Shown: positions 14,136 to 26,717 of the stretch, in pieces | Numbering within the stretch: the first letter of the stretch is position 1 | Layout: each line of letters opens with the position of its first letter | DNA from: Mastigias papua | Lineage: Eukaryota > Cnidaria > Scyphozoa > Rhizostomeae > Mastigiidae | Assembly (NCBI GenBank): GCA_964019165.1 | Contig: OZ025281.1 | Span: 14,368,362-14,432,361 of the forward strand | Reading direction: 5' to 3' | DNA length: 64,000 nt | Notes under the pieces: model-generated | The model's input: only the letters and a program-made list of their open reading frames with translations | The model's database searches: none | What the model was told of the DNA's origin: nothing | Program-made: the position numbers and the translations under genes

Positions 14136-16559
14136 CCTCTACTCAATCACTGTTGCATGTCATTAATACGCTAAATGCTTAAATATTCCATGACTCATTC
14201 CTATTTCACCTCAATTCATTATCCATTGATTTATTGATCCAGCCATTGAATTCTGTCCTAGTTGGACTGGCTCCGTTAGTCGACAGATCACCTTTTTCAT
14301 TCCTTCTATACAACATCTAGGCTATCAACCTATGAATGTAGAAGTGGGGACCTAGGGGGTTTAAGGGTGTAGGCCCAGGAACTTTCTTTGGAACACGCCC
14401 TTCAAACTACTGCAAGAAAACATCCGGTTGAAATATCTTCTTCCAATGTTTCACATACATTAGCTATATTAAACGGTACGGTGTTCTACTTATCCTCCCC
14501 TCCGATTTATTTTACAACGTTTTCGGAAAGAAAAATCCCTAGGACCATTTTCTCACTTGGGTATGCTAATGCTATCAATTGCACACTTTTTTATAACTTG
14601 GATTTCTTCGTCCAGCACTGAAACTTTCTTAACTTTTTCATGATTTCAGTATCGAAGCTGTCTCACGACTTGCTCAACAAGAATATTCGCTCTCGTAACA
14701 CACAGTGCCCGTTTGACATTGTAGCATTAAGTGTTGCAAAGTCAAACAAGCAATACACAAACTCTACACTGAAATTACTTCGACAATCAAAGGAGATCTA
14801 CACAAATTTACCAAAAGAGATGAAAACTTCTCTGGTAATATGAAAACACGAATCAGGAGAGTAGAATGAGGCCCAAATAGAATCAGCCTACAGTTGTTCT
14901 CTCCCTTATTACTAACATAAATAATTACTCTGCCAGTTTGTATTAAAGTAATTCCTAAAAGCTGTCAAAAACTATGAAGGGTGACGGTCTTGCCACAATT
15001 TTGTTCTGTTACGTGTTCCTCACAAGAACGAGCACCCCTTGCACAAAATTTAGGTCTGTACCACTCTATTCACACTCTCCATCTCCCACTCCCTCATCTT
15101 ACCCTCTTATTTTTCCAATCACCTTTGACTAAAAATGATTTTCCGCTCTCTTTAAACACCTCTTAATAGCTTTGTACCTCCCACAGTTAACTGATTGACC
15201 TAAGTTGAGCTTACAGCACGCAAATTGGTAATCAAGGTTCCACCAAGGTCCAAATACCCGAGTAAAACTTAAACACAAAAACATCTGACTATCACCTATT
15301 CACAAAACCAAAATTAACCAAAGATATAAACACTATTGAAACTTTGAACTCATAAAACGATGGCTGCAATGCTTAATCCGTTCGTAATTTCTACATTCAA
15401 CTGTATTCTATTTAAGAGTTTCACCCTGTTTTCCACTACATTTATAACGAGGGACATCCAACACTCAAATGGCATTGCGCACATATTTCATCTCCACTAT
15501 AATTACAAAACTACAATGAAATCTGAAGAAAAAAGATAAAACATTTTACGTAGAAAGACGTCCTTCTTATGGGTGGTTTTCTCTATTAATAACCACGTTC
15601 AAAAACTTTCATGCGAGGGCGTGCGCACCATTGAACTCTTTATTGTAAAGATAACGAAAATCAGATTAACTAAGCTTTGGAAGCACCGTAGCGTCTTGGT
15701 TACAACAAAATAGGACAAACGTGAACGACTGGGTCATCTTTTCAGTGGTCTGCGCCGTCTATGCTAATTTGCATAAGCAGATTTTTTAGATGTTTTACGT
15801 GCCACGAAACCATCTGGGTACGGGTTTTTCTCTGATGGTGAAATCGAACGGAAAGGCCATACTAACTCCACCATGTGGTATCATTATATTGTGAGAGAAA
15901 CTGACTTTAACAGGCACTTTCAAATTCTCCTTTCCTGTTTGGATAGAAAATTTACCTCAGATTTTATACGTTTAATAAACCAAACGCTGTGCTCTGACTA
16001 TCTTCATGCCTATTCCCTTTCCTTTATCTAAATCCTCCCTTTCTCCTTACAGATACACACACTTTTGAATATATTGAAAAGTACTAAAAGTTTCCTGGCT
16101 TTTTCATAATTTTAGTATTAAGAAAATTTACCTCAGATCTTATACGTTTAATATATTAAACGCTGTGCTCCAACTATCTTAATTCCTGCTCCCTTTCCTT
16201 TATCTAAATACCCCCTTTCTCCTTACAGGCACACACATTTTTCAATATATTGAAAAGTATTAAAAGTTTACTGGTTATTTCATGATTTTAGTATTAAGAC
16301 CTAATTAAGACTTTCTTTGCAAGAATGCTTGACTCTGTGTAACACTGCAGTGTCAAACAGACAGTCGTATATTTAACCTTGGAATACATAATTTAATTTT
16401 TGCAGGAAATATAAACAAGCTAAATCAAATAGTTTTACGCTTTACGCGAAAATTGGACCTTTGAATGTTTATAAATTTATCAATTTTCTTTCGTCTCAAA
16501 AATCCAATATTGAACTTTCTTAGCTGTTTCAATGGTCGAGCACTACATTCCTAGAGATC

Positions 16560-16786
16560 TGTCACTAATTCTTCTAGGGGAGGGGGTGGAAGACACTTAG
16601 GAGGGCGGGACCAAAATTCTGCACACTCAGAAGGTTGATGAAAAATAAAGAGCATTTCAAAAAGGAGTATGGAGTGGGGGCCAAACCTTTTTCATAAATC
16701 TGAGAGAGGGACGAAAATTCCATCAAATATATGAGAGTGTCTTCCACCCCTTCCCCACAAGTACAAATGACCCGTCTCTTATAAAT
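16560..16786. repeat. G-rich fold-back repeat, copy 1
   Basis: The left end reads GGGGAGGGGGTGGAAGACAC. The right end is its approximate complement, TGTCTTCCACCCCTTCCCC. The interior (ACCAAAATTCTGCACACTCAG, AATAAAGAGCATTT, AAAATTCCATCAAA) matches a second copy at 25866-26110. It looks like a non-autonomous inverted-repeat element. Confidence 0.75.
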
Positions 16787-17140
16787 TACTTTCTCACACA
16801 AAAGCGTTCTGTCGCGGTAGCGTCATTAAAATTGTAAACAAGGCTGCAATTGAGACGGAATAGTGATCTGGCGGTCAGAAAGTCATAAGGAAGATTCCAG
16901 AATCTTGCTTTGTATCGTATATCATCGATACCACATCAAAATATACTAAAAGATTCTTCGCACTTGCTGTATATTCATAATGAAGTTTATATGGCAAAAC
17001 TGTAACCACGTGTTGTTTCTCGTATATTCTTTATTTTTTCATCAATGGGCAAACCAGGGACGGCATAATATGAATAAAGAAATCGAACAAAGAGTTGATA
17101 CATTGTCATAAGTGTGAAGTGGATAAAGACGAATATCGTC

Positions 17141-17194
17141 ACCATCACCATCATCATGATCATCATCATGATCATCATGATCATCATCATGATC

Positions 17195-17226
<32 letters not shown>

Positions 17227-17330
17227 CATTATCACCACCACCACCATCATCATCATTATCATCATAATCACCACCACCATCATCATCATCATCATTATCA
17301 TCATCATCACCATCATCATCATCACCATCA
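17141..17330. repeat. (CAT)n trinucleotide repeat
   Basis: Imperfect CAT/CAC triplets over about 190 bp. The poly-His, poly-Ile, poly-Met and poly-Asp frames are all products of the repeat. Confidence 0.95.
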
Positions 17331-20300
17331 GTCGGGTGGGCCCGAACCAATTAAAGCAGCCCGTTGACACTCCCTTATTGCTCATGTTGGGAGTCAGTCC
17401 CTTTGTCCTGTGTTGTTCCTCTGACCAATATAAACAAGGTAGAATCAAATGAAAAGCACCAGAGATGATGTATGAAAGATTTCTTACACTGCTGTACTAT
17501 TTCGTGCAGAGAAGTTGAGGATACTTGACATCATGCCTAAACTTCTATGGTGTCAGGTTGAGTGTAACCCGATTCATTTGAAGACATGAAAACAGACAGA
17601 AAATAGTACATGAAGTAGGTCAACTGTATCGTATTGCATCACGCAAATCTAATGGCCTGTCACACAAACACACACATACAACATCTTTCTTTGTCACAAG
17701 CAGTTCCCATGCGCTACACATTTTTACGCTCTACTCTATACTCTAAAGTGTCTCCAAAGACAACAAAGGTAATCCATCCTGGCCCGGACGGTAAAGTAGC
17801 GATCGCCACCCAGACCTTCAAATATTGCACTACTGCAGGGCTCCCTGTACTGGGTGCTGTTAACACTTTCTCTGCTACACCGTGCAGCGTGCCCCTATCG
17901 TTTTGCTAGCAACCCTGTTATTATCATCCCAGACTATCCTTATAGATCATGCTCACGGAGAAAACGTTTGTGGATGACGCGCCGGGTAGTCATATCAATA
18001 TCCTTAGAACCTTATGCGACATTTTGTAGTTCAAACAAGACCTAAACGACGACAAGTTAGGCATTGTACAGCCAACCAACGATAGGAGCTACAGTGAGCC
18101 CTATGATAATAGACGCAAGAAGGCTATAAATCTAGAGGGGCGCAAACTGTTTGCTCCAATTAGTAAATAGAAAAGCGATCAAGGTGCATGAAGGTATCTC
18201 AAGTCCATTTGTATTTAGCCATATTGAGCTGCAGCTATTTTCCCTGTAAATTACTGTGTTATCTGAAGACATAGCCTGAATACAAGCCACCTTTCCATTT
18301 GTTTATTAAAATGAAATGAAAATGACATGAAAAAATAAGTTCTACAATACATGAAATCTTAGCAATCCACGTGTCATATTACGTCTGCGGTAAAGAAATA
18401 ACTGACACATACATATCAAAAAGAAATGCGGCCAACAGAAGAGATGACAGAAACAGCTAAGACAACAGCTGGCCTAAATGATATTTGTCAGAATACTAAA
18501 CCAATAACCATGTGTAAAGTGCTGACAGCTATCAAAACAAACGGCGCAAGGGTCCAGCCCTGAGGACTGTCAACAAAACCGAGAACAGTTTCTGCTAATG
18601 TACTTAATTTTGCAGACAATGGTCTAGTTATTTATATAATTAAGTCTCTGCGGACTTATCGTATGTGTCTGAATTGATTATACGTGCAAATCTTATTAAC
18701 TGAAATAATGAATTCGCAAATAACTTATCTTGATTGCTGTTTCCATCAGAAGCAACTGGACTCCCAGACTATTCTGAGAAATCTCAAGCGTAGAAATCTA
18801 GCTTTGGTGAGAGAAACTCAGAAAACAGATGGAAAATGGGGTTGCAGGAGAAATCTACTTCAAGACACAAAACTAAACATAACTTGGTGCGTATTGCTCA
18901 TGTTCATGAGGACTCTTTGACTTCCCTTCCCATGAGTTAGGCCTACCGATTAAACCTGAAGTAATTCAGTGACCAACCACCGTGAGCTGATTCTTTCATT
19001 GTAAGGTTTTTGTCATTAAAAACAATAAACATGTCAGAACAAACGACAACGATTAATTTCTAGTGTTCCACCCAAATCTGGAAAAGACACAAGGTCATCT
19101 GGTTCACACTTTGGATGACATTTACAACCCAGCATTTCATTTAACAAAACAAACAATAGACAGCAATAAACACATGATGAAAAAAGAAACAACAGAAAGA
19201 AAAAAAGAAACAGAAAAAGCAGAAAAAACAGGTACATCAGAAGGGTAACTTGATACCATAGCAGTCAATTAACCTGTTATACTGATCTTCAATTTGAAAT
19301 CGTATTGGTTTTGTAAACTGGTTGGTGTTTAAGCCTAATTTACATGAGGTCGCTGGAGTCGCTGGGGTCGTAGGCATTTGCTCTCACATGTTTCATGCTG
19401 TGTCATTCCAGTTGCTGGGATAGACCGTGATTCTTTTACAGCGACCCAGTGTTGGAGTCGCTGGGGTCGTTGGAAAATATTTCTCAGACGTTCACATATT
19501 GTCTTCTTGGTTACTAGTCCTGAAAGCCAGCGACTCCAGCGAGTTCAATGACTACATGTGCACCAGGCTCTCAGAGACGGTCTCTGGTACACACACTTTA
19601 CTGAGTTCAAGAACTTGGCAAAATCCTCTAAAAAAACTCTCATAATTAATGAAAGACACATCGCCAGGTCTCTAAAGAAAATGTCATTTACATATAATAA
19701 ATATAATAAAAAGTTCGTTCTAGAAATAAAGGTTGGACCTACCAGTGGACAGTAAGACTGGGAATATCCTTGTATTTCATCGTTCGAGGTTACTCTACGA
19801 TCGAGGTTGGAAAGGATTCCGCTCCCAGCACGTAACAAATAGATTGTCACGTGCTTTAAAACTTGTATAACAGTCTTTCTAAGACTGTCTGTTCGACTTC
19901 AGCAATAAAGTATAGGGTTGTCGCTAAAGGGTTATATAAACAAATGTGTGTCCCAAAATGCAGTGATGTTGTTTCGTAACTGCCCGAGAAAATATCAGGA
20001 TTTAGGGTCAATTCAGCTGTGAGAGGAGGAAATGAATGAGACGGACCCTGTCATACAAAGCAAATGTGAAATATGTACGGCAAACCACATTAAAACATCG
20101 TCGCATTCAACTAATGAATCGTTGCCAAATTCCTCATTAGGATTTAACCGTGTCCAATGAACATTATACAAGAGATGTATGCAAGCTATTTTACTTCTGA
20201 TGTTCACGTCAATTCATAATGGTTTCCTTGCAACAATTGTGATGCTTTGCAACCACCGGCATGCGGACTTACAGAAAAGCTGCAGTTTCATCATCTTTTT

Positions 20301-20386
20301 CTACTTATATCTTAAGAACCATTTGCTCGATTCCTTCCTAAATTTCTCCCTACAAGCTCATTTCCTTGATTACTTCATAAGCAGTA

Positions 20387-20408
20387 CTGATGAAGACACA
20401 AGTCGAAA
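20387..20408 (+). ncRNA. Hammerhead-ribozyme-core-like motif 1
   Basis: CTGATGA, then A-GAC-ACAA-GTC, then GAAA: the two conserved strands of a hammerhead core (CUGANGA and GAAA) with a perfect 3-bp stem II. I see no convincing stem III or cleavage triplet, so activity is doubtful. Confidence 0.4.
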
Positions 20409-20436
20409 TGTTCTAAATTCTTCTTGATTCCTATTT

Positions 20437-20504
20437 CCCGCTAGGGTCCGTTATTTTCTCGCATTTTCACTTTTCATTTCCTTCCAAATCCTGTTGCCTT
20501 TACC
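20437..20504 (+). repeat. SINE 3'-tail fragment, copy 1
   Basis: CCCGCTAGGGTCCG, then TTTCTCGCATTTTCACTTTTC and CCAAATCCTGTTGCCTTTAC. It aligns with 60735-60818, where the same tail follows an intact B box, which indicates a tRNA-derived SINE family. Confidence 0.6.
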
Positions 20505-20580
20505 AAATGATTCCAATTTACATATACAGTATATATATATAAGGAATAAACCAAAAATACACTTGTCTTTTGAGTAAACG

Positions 20581-20602
20581 TTTCGATTAAAATCTTCATC
20601 AG
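20581..20602 (-). ncRNA. Hammerhead-ribozyme-core-like motif 2
   Basis: On the minus strand CTGATGA, A-GAT-TTTA-ATC, GAAA, then CGTTTAC. Stem II uses GAT/ATC where motifs 1 and 4 use GAC/GTC, a compensated change. A degraded mirror copy lies on the plus strand at about 20606-20632. Confidence 0.4.
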
Positions 20603-20711
20603 TAGTGGTGAAGATTTTAATCGAAATATTTACTGAAAAGAACAGTGCATTTCTGATTTATTCTTTTTATGCAATTTATATACTTAGTGGATGCGGCTTA
20701 GAATTAGTTTG

Positions 20712-20842
<131 letters not shown>

Positions 20843-21064
20843 AGTCTGTTGGTACTACAGAACTTCACTATAGCACGAAAAAGCGGGAACATTGCTTTAG
20901 CATACTGAAAGCTTTTTTCGTCCGACACTCGTCAGAGTATGAAACGTCGGATAGCGACCGAAAGGTGAAACGAAATATATAGCCAGATGCGGGTACACGT
21001 GATATGATGAATAATGCGTCTATTTGGCTCTATGATTGGCCAATTAGCACCTATTCACCATTGT

Positions 21065-21435
21065 TTACTTGAAGAGCCCAAGTGAAAAAACGAACTCTTT
21101 TTGTTTACACAAGACTGGGTTTTGAGTCTTGAAGTAAACCGATTCCAAAACACCTAAATGAAAGGACGATCTTGCTTGCCCAATGATCCGAAAATTATCG
21201 TCTGTATATGTTTTGGCGCATTCTGGATTTGTAATAAGATGTTGTCCTATGGCCGAATCACTTTTCATTTTAGAAATAGAGTTTTTACACATACGAGGTG
21301 GCTGTTCTCTTGTTGTTGTGTTTTTCGTCCTGATGCTCGTGGGGACATGTTGTTTTATTCTGTCTGCTAGTCTCTGCGTGGTGCGCTCTACGTACCGAGC
21401 TTCACATCGGCACGAAAATTCGTAAACTACACAAC
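21065..21435 (-). pseudogene. Penelope-like GIY-YIG domain, left-arm copy
   Basis: The minus-strand mirror of the right-arm domain. The frame is open from the palindrome centre to TAA but has no N-terminal polymerase. The first motif reads VVYEF. The second, normally Y-I/V-G, reads YVE because of a single base change (GAG for GGG), so the motif glycine is lost. Another change gives VYF for VYI near the putative catalytic Glu (LESVY). An isolated endonuclease end has no start context of its own; this is a fossil fragment. Confidence 0.7.
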
Positions 21436-21443
21436 TTTTTTGA

Positions 21444-21821
21444 GTGGTAGGTTGTGTAGTTTACGAATTTTCGTGCCGATGTGAAGCTCGGTACGTAGGG
21501 CGCACCACGCAGAGACTAGCAGACAGAATAAAACAACATGTCCCCACGAGCATCAGGACGAAAAACACAACAACAAGAGAACAGCCACCTCGTATGTGTA
21601 AAAACTCTATTTCTAAAATGAAAAGTGATTCGGCCATAGGACAACATCTTATTACAAATCCAGAATGCGCCAAAACATATACAGACGATAATTTTCGGAT
21701 CATTGGGCAAGCAAGATCGTCCTTTCATTTAGGTGTTTTGGAATCGGTTTACATCAAGACTCAAAACCCAGTCTTGTGTAAACAAAAAGAGTTCGTTTTT
21801 TCACTTGGGCTCTTCAAGTAA
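21444..21821 (+). pseudogene. Penelope-like GIY-YIG domain, right-arm copy
   Basis: 125 codons. Residues 6-8 (VVY) and 17-19 (YVG) form the GIY-YIG signature. An arginine-rich helix follows (TTQRLADRIKQH), then a central conserved ISKMKSDSAIGQHL with NPEC, and the LESVYI segment with the probable catalytic Glu. The domain is the cleavage module that Penelope-like retrotransposons carry behind their telomerase-like reverse transcriptase. Here the reverse transcriptase is absent upstream because the inverted copy interrupts it, so the fragment is not autonomous. Confidence 0.75.
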
Positions 21822-22012
21822 ACAATGGTGAATAGGTGCTAATTGGCCAATCATAGAGCCAAATAGACGCATTATTCATCATATCACGTGTACCCGCATC
21901 TGGCTATATATTTCGTTTCACCTTTCGGTCGCTATCCGACGTTTCATACTCTGACGAGTGTCGGACGAAAAAAGCTTTCAGTATGCTAAAGCAATGTTCC
22001 CGCTTTTTCGTG

Positions 22013-22072
<60 letters not shown>
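22013..22072. repeat. (TA)n microsatellite
   Basis: About 29 TA units directly at the outer end of the right arm of the Penelope-like duplication. Confidence 0.95.
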
Positions 22073-22075
<3 letters not shown>

Positions 22076-22204
22076 GAAACGAAAAGAGTCCTCGTACAGT
22101 AGAATATAAGTCGAAACACAATAAAATCAACAATTCTTTGAGACTATTTTATTCCACAACTAGTTTCGTCCGTTCAAGCGGACTCATCAAGCTTCTTATT
22201 TATA

Positions 22205-22309
<105 letters not shown>

Positions 22310-22318
22310 TTATGATAA

Positions 22319-22340
22319 CTGATGAAGAAGCTAGTCGAAA
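22319..22340 (+). ncRNA. Hammerhead-ribozyme-core-like motif 3
   Basis: CTGATGA, A-GAA-GCTA-GTC, GAAA. The spacing equals motifs 1, 2 and 4 (11 nt), but stem II has one mismatch. Confidence 0.35.
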
Positions 22341-22419
22341 AGCTTTAAAAAGTTGAATTTTTTTCTTGGATTCTATGTAGCATTTAAAACATTTCCTGGA
22401 GATTGTAGCTTTGGAGTAT

Positions 22420-22420
<1 letters not shown>

Positions 22421-22502
<82 letters not shown>
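22421..22502. repeat. (CATATA)n hexanucleotide repeat
   Basis: About 13 units of CATATA. The alternating His-Ile and Met-Tyr frames are artefacts. Confidence 0.95.
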
Positions 22503-24374
22503 AATATATACAGAAATTTATATACTTATATATAAATTTATTTATTTAAATATTCATACATTAATGCATGAAGAAAAAGAGGGAACTTTCCATACGAATT
22601 TAATTGCCTGAAAATCTACTTTCCCGAAACTATCAATGCCAACGTTTTGGAACTAAGTGCAAATTTTCAATACCTAAGATGCAACCCCCTGATAAAAATA
22701 GAGTTCTTGACGTCATCGCCTTGGTCTACTATTCTGTCGTTCATTCACAAAGCCATGTACACAGTTCGAAGACACATTCATTGTCATGAAGCAACAATGG
22801 GCTTGCTAATTATACCACGCAGGATTACAATCGATTTCAAATGATTCACAAATACAGAACTACGCGTATTTGTGACAAACGTCGGCGCAATTAAGCAAAG
22901 GCGACGGAAGAGTGTGCGACTCCTGGCATAACCAGCCAAATATGGCTGCGTTCTTCATGACTAAGAAGGCATTAAGTATAGGCGAGGCAAAGAGACTAAG
23001 AGAAGTAAAATTGAGAAGAGAGAAGGGAGCAAGGAAAAGGAGTAAGATTAGGGGGTAAGAGAAGGGAGTTAGAGAACAGGGTAAGAAGAGGGGTAATAGA
23101 ATGAGGTAAGAGGAGGGAGTAAGAGAATGGGGTTAGAAGATGGAGTAAGTGAAGGCAGTAATGGAAGGAAGTAAGAGAAGGGGGTAAAAGAATGAAGAGA
23201 GAGAGAAGAGTAGCAGAGAGAAAAGAGAGAGAGGGGGGAAAGAAGGGGAAAGGAGGGAGAGAGGGCGGAAGACAGGGAATGGAGAGAGAGAAAGGAAGAG
23301 AGAGAATGAATCAGGAATTAATCATACCGCGTGAAATTAAAACTTATGAATTGGCTAAAGAAAATGGAAGGAGTGTCACATGCCGCACTCCTAGTGAGTA
23401 CGTCGGTGGCAAATGCGCCTTCCCTGCAACAGTGAGATCCCTGTGCTCTAACCTCATTGGCTCTACCCTACTCGCATAATAACACACAAACATCTGAACC
23501 CAATCCCAATACCTGGACGACGCCATCCAAGGTCTTGCCACTCTTGTTTCCCTGTAGTTTCTTATAAGCGAAAACAGTCTGGGGAGAGCTACGTCATCTA
23601 TTTCTCAAAAGACTAGAATTCTGACAAAAATATCTGAAAAAGCATTTCCAAGAAATCCTGTTTCTCTATTGAAAGAAGCCCACGTGACTCATTTGCATCC
23701 TGTGATGAAGCTATTTCATATTACAGCAACCTTCATCATCAGAAAACTTTCCATCAAAGGTTCTGTTACAGTCAGACGGTAGACCATATCTAGTATTATA
23801 CGAGATATCCCTGGATACACAACGGTGATCTTACAGAGCACATCTCGTGAAGTAAATCATACGGTGATGATCCTACATAACGGAAAGTGCGGTTCTGGGC
23901 ATCTCTTCACAAACCAACACCAAGATTTGAATTAGACACATCGATGATTCAACGAAACAAAAATTAACCACTGGTAATAATTTCATTATTTCAAAGTCTT
24001 GAATCAGTATGAAGAAATAAACACTGAAATGAGTCCAAACGAGTTTTACAGTTTATTACATCTTCTTTATTTCATACAATAACGTTATGTTTCATAGCAG
24101 ATACAAAATAATTCAGATTTCAAAATTGCTGACAAACGTAATTTCTTTCAATTCAACAATGACTTATTTACCAATATATAGGCCATAAAATCTTAATTTC
24201 ATCAGACTTATCTGAATAACTCATAAATCAAACCCCCATGTCCCAGAGGCATGTTGCAACATCCATAGGGGCATTCAGTCTGAAAATACAAAATTCTTGC
24301 GACATGACAAATAGTCCAATATATCTGACATCACATCAGATCAAAGCAATGTGCTTGCCCTACCTTAGAACCAT

Positions 24375-26717
24375 CTACATGGACCAGCCTCCATCGATAA
24401 TAAATTTCTGCCCAGTGACAAATGCAGCCTCATCTGATGCCAAATAGACAGCAAGGGCAGCAACTTCATTTGGTTTTCCAAGCCTCCCATTCTTCTGCCT
24501 TTCTTCATACTGTCTCCTTGCAGTGGCATAATCCCCAGTTGATGCAAGCCGTTCATTCAAAGATGGGGTATCTATGGTGCCTGGTGATGGGATAAACCTG
24601 GACATATGACTTCAATGCAATAGAACAGACATGAAAATAAAGTATCTGCTGCTAAATTAATTATCTAATTGTTTATTTAACATGCCACAACTAAAACTCA
24701 TTAATTTCTTCAAATAGGTTTCTTTCATTATTGTATGAAAAGTAGAAATGTGCACCCATAGAATATAAAATTATTAACTCTATAAAACTTCTCCTCTTGT
24801 ATAATCCATCTGTCCTTCTATTTATCCACCCACCCACTCATCCAACTGCCCATCCAACCAACCAACCATCCATCCGTCCATCTGTCCATCCATCCGTCCA
24901 GCCATCTGTCTGCCCACCAACCCACCCATCTAACTATCCACCCATCCATCCATCCACCCACCCACCCACCCACCCACCCATCCATCCATCCATCCATCCC
25001 ATCCATCCATCCATCCATCCATCCATCCATCCATCCATCCATCCATCCATCCATCCATCCATCCATCCATCCATCCATCCATCCATCCATCCATCCATCC
25101 ATCCATCCATCCATCCATCCATCCATCCATCCATCCATCCATCCACTAATTGGATGGATGGTTAATAAATCTAATTCATCTACTCATCTATTCACTTGTT
25201 TGTCTGTTAACTATACCTCTATACATTCATTAACTCATCCATCCATACTCTCAACCACATATCATTTCACTTTGAACACAAAACAACCATTAATTGACAT
25301 CAAGAGAGGTGATTTTCTAACCTGGGCAGATACAATTCACCCTTATGCCATCTTTTACAAAGTCTGCAGCCATACTTTTAGTCAGTCCCACCACTGCACC
25401 CTTGGTAGAGCTATAAATGCACCTATTCGGCACTCCCATGTGGCTTGAAGCAACAGATGCCATATTGACAATCACACCACTTTTCACAGCAAGCATCTTT
25501 GGTAAGAATACTTGGCATGTATGAAACATGCTTTTGACATTCACATCAAAAATCTTGTCCCATTGCTGTTCTGTATTCTCTAAGATATTCCCACCAAAAA
25601 CCATTCCTGCTATATTCAGCAAGACGTCAAGTTTTGGTATGTTGCTAGCAATCTTTTCCACTTCAGGCCGATTTGTGACGTCTAGTGTGTGTGTTTCAAT
25701 TCCTGGAGAAAAAGGACATAATTCATTTAGCAGAGATGCCAAATTTCTGAGAGCTCTCATCAAGTCTACTTTCTCCCAACTTAATTGGCCAATCATCATG
25801 CAGGATTCTGATCACAAATGTGTTCTACAGCTACCTTTAGGCCCAATTTGCATGACGATTGGTCAATAACTCTACCTCCAGGGGAGGGGCTGGAAGACAT
25901 CTGGGAGGGGGGGACCAAAATTCTGCATACTCAGAGGGTGCAGAATGAACAATAAAGAGCATTTTAAGAGAAGGGCTATGGAGTTTCTTCTGAAATCTTG
26001 GAGTGGGGATCAAAATATCTACATAAATCTGAAAGGGGGACAAAAATTCCATCAAACATAAGAGAATGTTTTCCACCCCCTCCCCACAAGTAATTAATGA
26101 CCCGTCCCTAAGACCTCTTCTGGTTGTTGACTATTCATAGTGATAAGTCCTGTTTTCTGCTACATGCTATATAATACCATAACTCTTAAAAATTCATCAA
26201 AAGAAGTGTTTATAACTGTTAGTGTTTCTATCAAGGTTATAAACTTCTTGACTACACTGCTTAATTTTATTATGCTAAACCATCATACTGCATCTTTCAA
26301 AAGGGGCGTGGCTCTAACAAAACTACGCCCTTTACGATGCATGATACATCTATAAAGCTAGCTAGAGCCCCTTGCTTTTAGAAATCACCCCTGCCACAGC
26401 ATACCCTCCCTGATCTAGAAACACCTTTTTCATCAAGCGTGCACTTCCAATTTCATGAAAATATCTTGGATGTACAGCTGCCCTAATCACTATACGAGTA
26501 CAAAGGTACTTTGAGTTGGGGAAGGGAAGTAACGCGCTATATCGCAAGCGCAGTTCTCCCCACCTGAGTAACTACTAAGCTCTTTCAGTTTTTCTCCGTT
26601 AATATCTGTAGCAATAACTCTAGCTCCTTCCTTTGCAAATGCTTCAGCACAAGCTCTCCCAATACCCTGGGCGGCTGCTGTTATAAGAACCACCTTTCCA
26701 GTTAGTCTATTTGCCAT
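24375..26717 (-). CDS. BDH2: 3-hydroxybutyrate dehydrogenase type 2 / DHRS6 (short-chain dehydrogenase)
   Basis: Three coding exons on the minus strand: 26717-26564, 25702-25322 and 24580-24375, all with GT-AG borders and phase 1 junctions. They give 246 aa, against 245 in human BDH2. The N-terminus has the SDR nucleotide-binding loop TAAAQGIG (residues 13-20) and the NAD-type acidic site ATDIN. Exon 2 carries NIAG (81-84), catalytic Ser134 in NMASVASS, and Tyr148-x3-Lys152 in YSSTK. The protein ends in IIDGGWSM. The family is a cytosolic NAD-dependent dehydrogenase for (R)-3-hydroxybutyrate, also linked to siderophore-like 2,5-dihydroxybenzoate synthesis in vertebrates. The start is the ATG at the family's usual distance from the glycine loop. 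TTTATT at about 24052 and 24067 could be the polyadenylation signals. Intron 1 holds two fold-back repeats and intron 2 a long (ATCC)n array. Confidence 0.95.
24823..25145. repeat. (ATCC)n tetranucleotide array in BDH2 intron 2
   Basis: About 320 bp, imperfect at the left and near perfect from 24995. All three frames on both strands stay open (His-Pro-Ser-Ile; Met-Asp-Gly-Trp), which produces spurious proteins. It lies between exons 2 and 3 of BDH2. Confidence 0.95.
25751..25875. repeat. CCAAT fold-back repeat, degraded copy in BDH2 intron 1
   Basis: The left arm TTTCTCCCAACTTAATTGGC and CCAATCATCATGCAGGATTC match the better copies at 36301 and 50130. The right arm (TGCATGACGATTGGTCAAT) has drifted. 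It immediately precedes G-rich fold-back copy 2. Confidence 0.7.
25866..26110. repeat. G-rich fold-back repeat, copy 2 in BDH2 intron 1
   Basis: GGGGAGGGGCTGGAAGACAT at the left, TTTTCCACCCCCTCCCCAC at the right. The interior matches 16560-16786, including ACCAAAATTCTGCA and AATAAAGAGCATTT. Confidence 0.75.

Larger units (their letters stand above)
20870..22016. mobile_element. Inverted duplication of a Penelope-like element 3' part
   Basis: Arms 20870-21435 and 21451-22016 are both 566 bp, are reverse complements, and are separated by a 15-bp spacer. I could find only a handful of mismatches. Each arm carries the C-terminal GIY-YIG endonuclease domain of a Penelope-like retroelement reading outward from the centre. 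The right arm runs directly into (TA)n; the left arm is separated from (CA)n(TA)n by about 31 bp. Penelope-like elements are known for partly inverted or tandem 'pseudo-LTR' copies, which fits. No reverse transcriptase core is present, so the copy is dead. Confidence 0.8.

Noticed and set aside
16987..17452. Poly-Met/Val, poly-Asp, poly-His and poly-Ile open frames
   Set aside because: All come from one (CAT)n trinucleotide array that stays open in several frames; no unique flanking protein sequence.
21158..21728. Overlapping hydrophobic frames (KGRSCLPNDPKIIV...) on both arms of the palindrome
   Set aside because: Antisense shadows of the Penelope-like endonuclease fragments.
24797..25165. 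His-Pro-Ser-Ile and Met-Asp-Gly-Trp repeat proteins
   Set aside because: (ATCC)n array inside a BDH2 intron.
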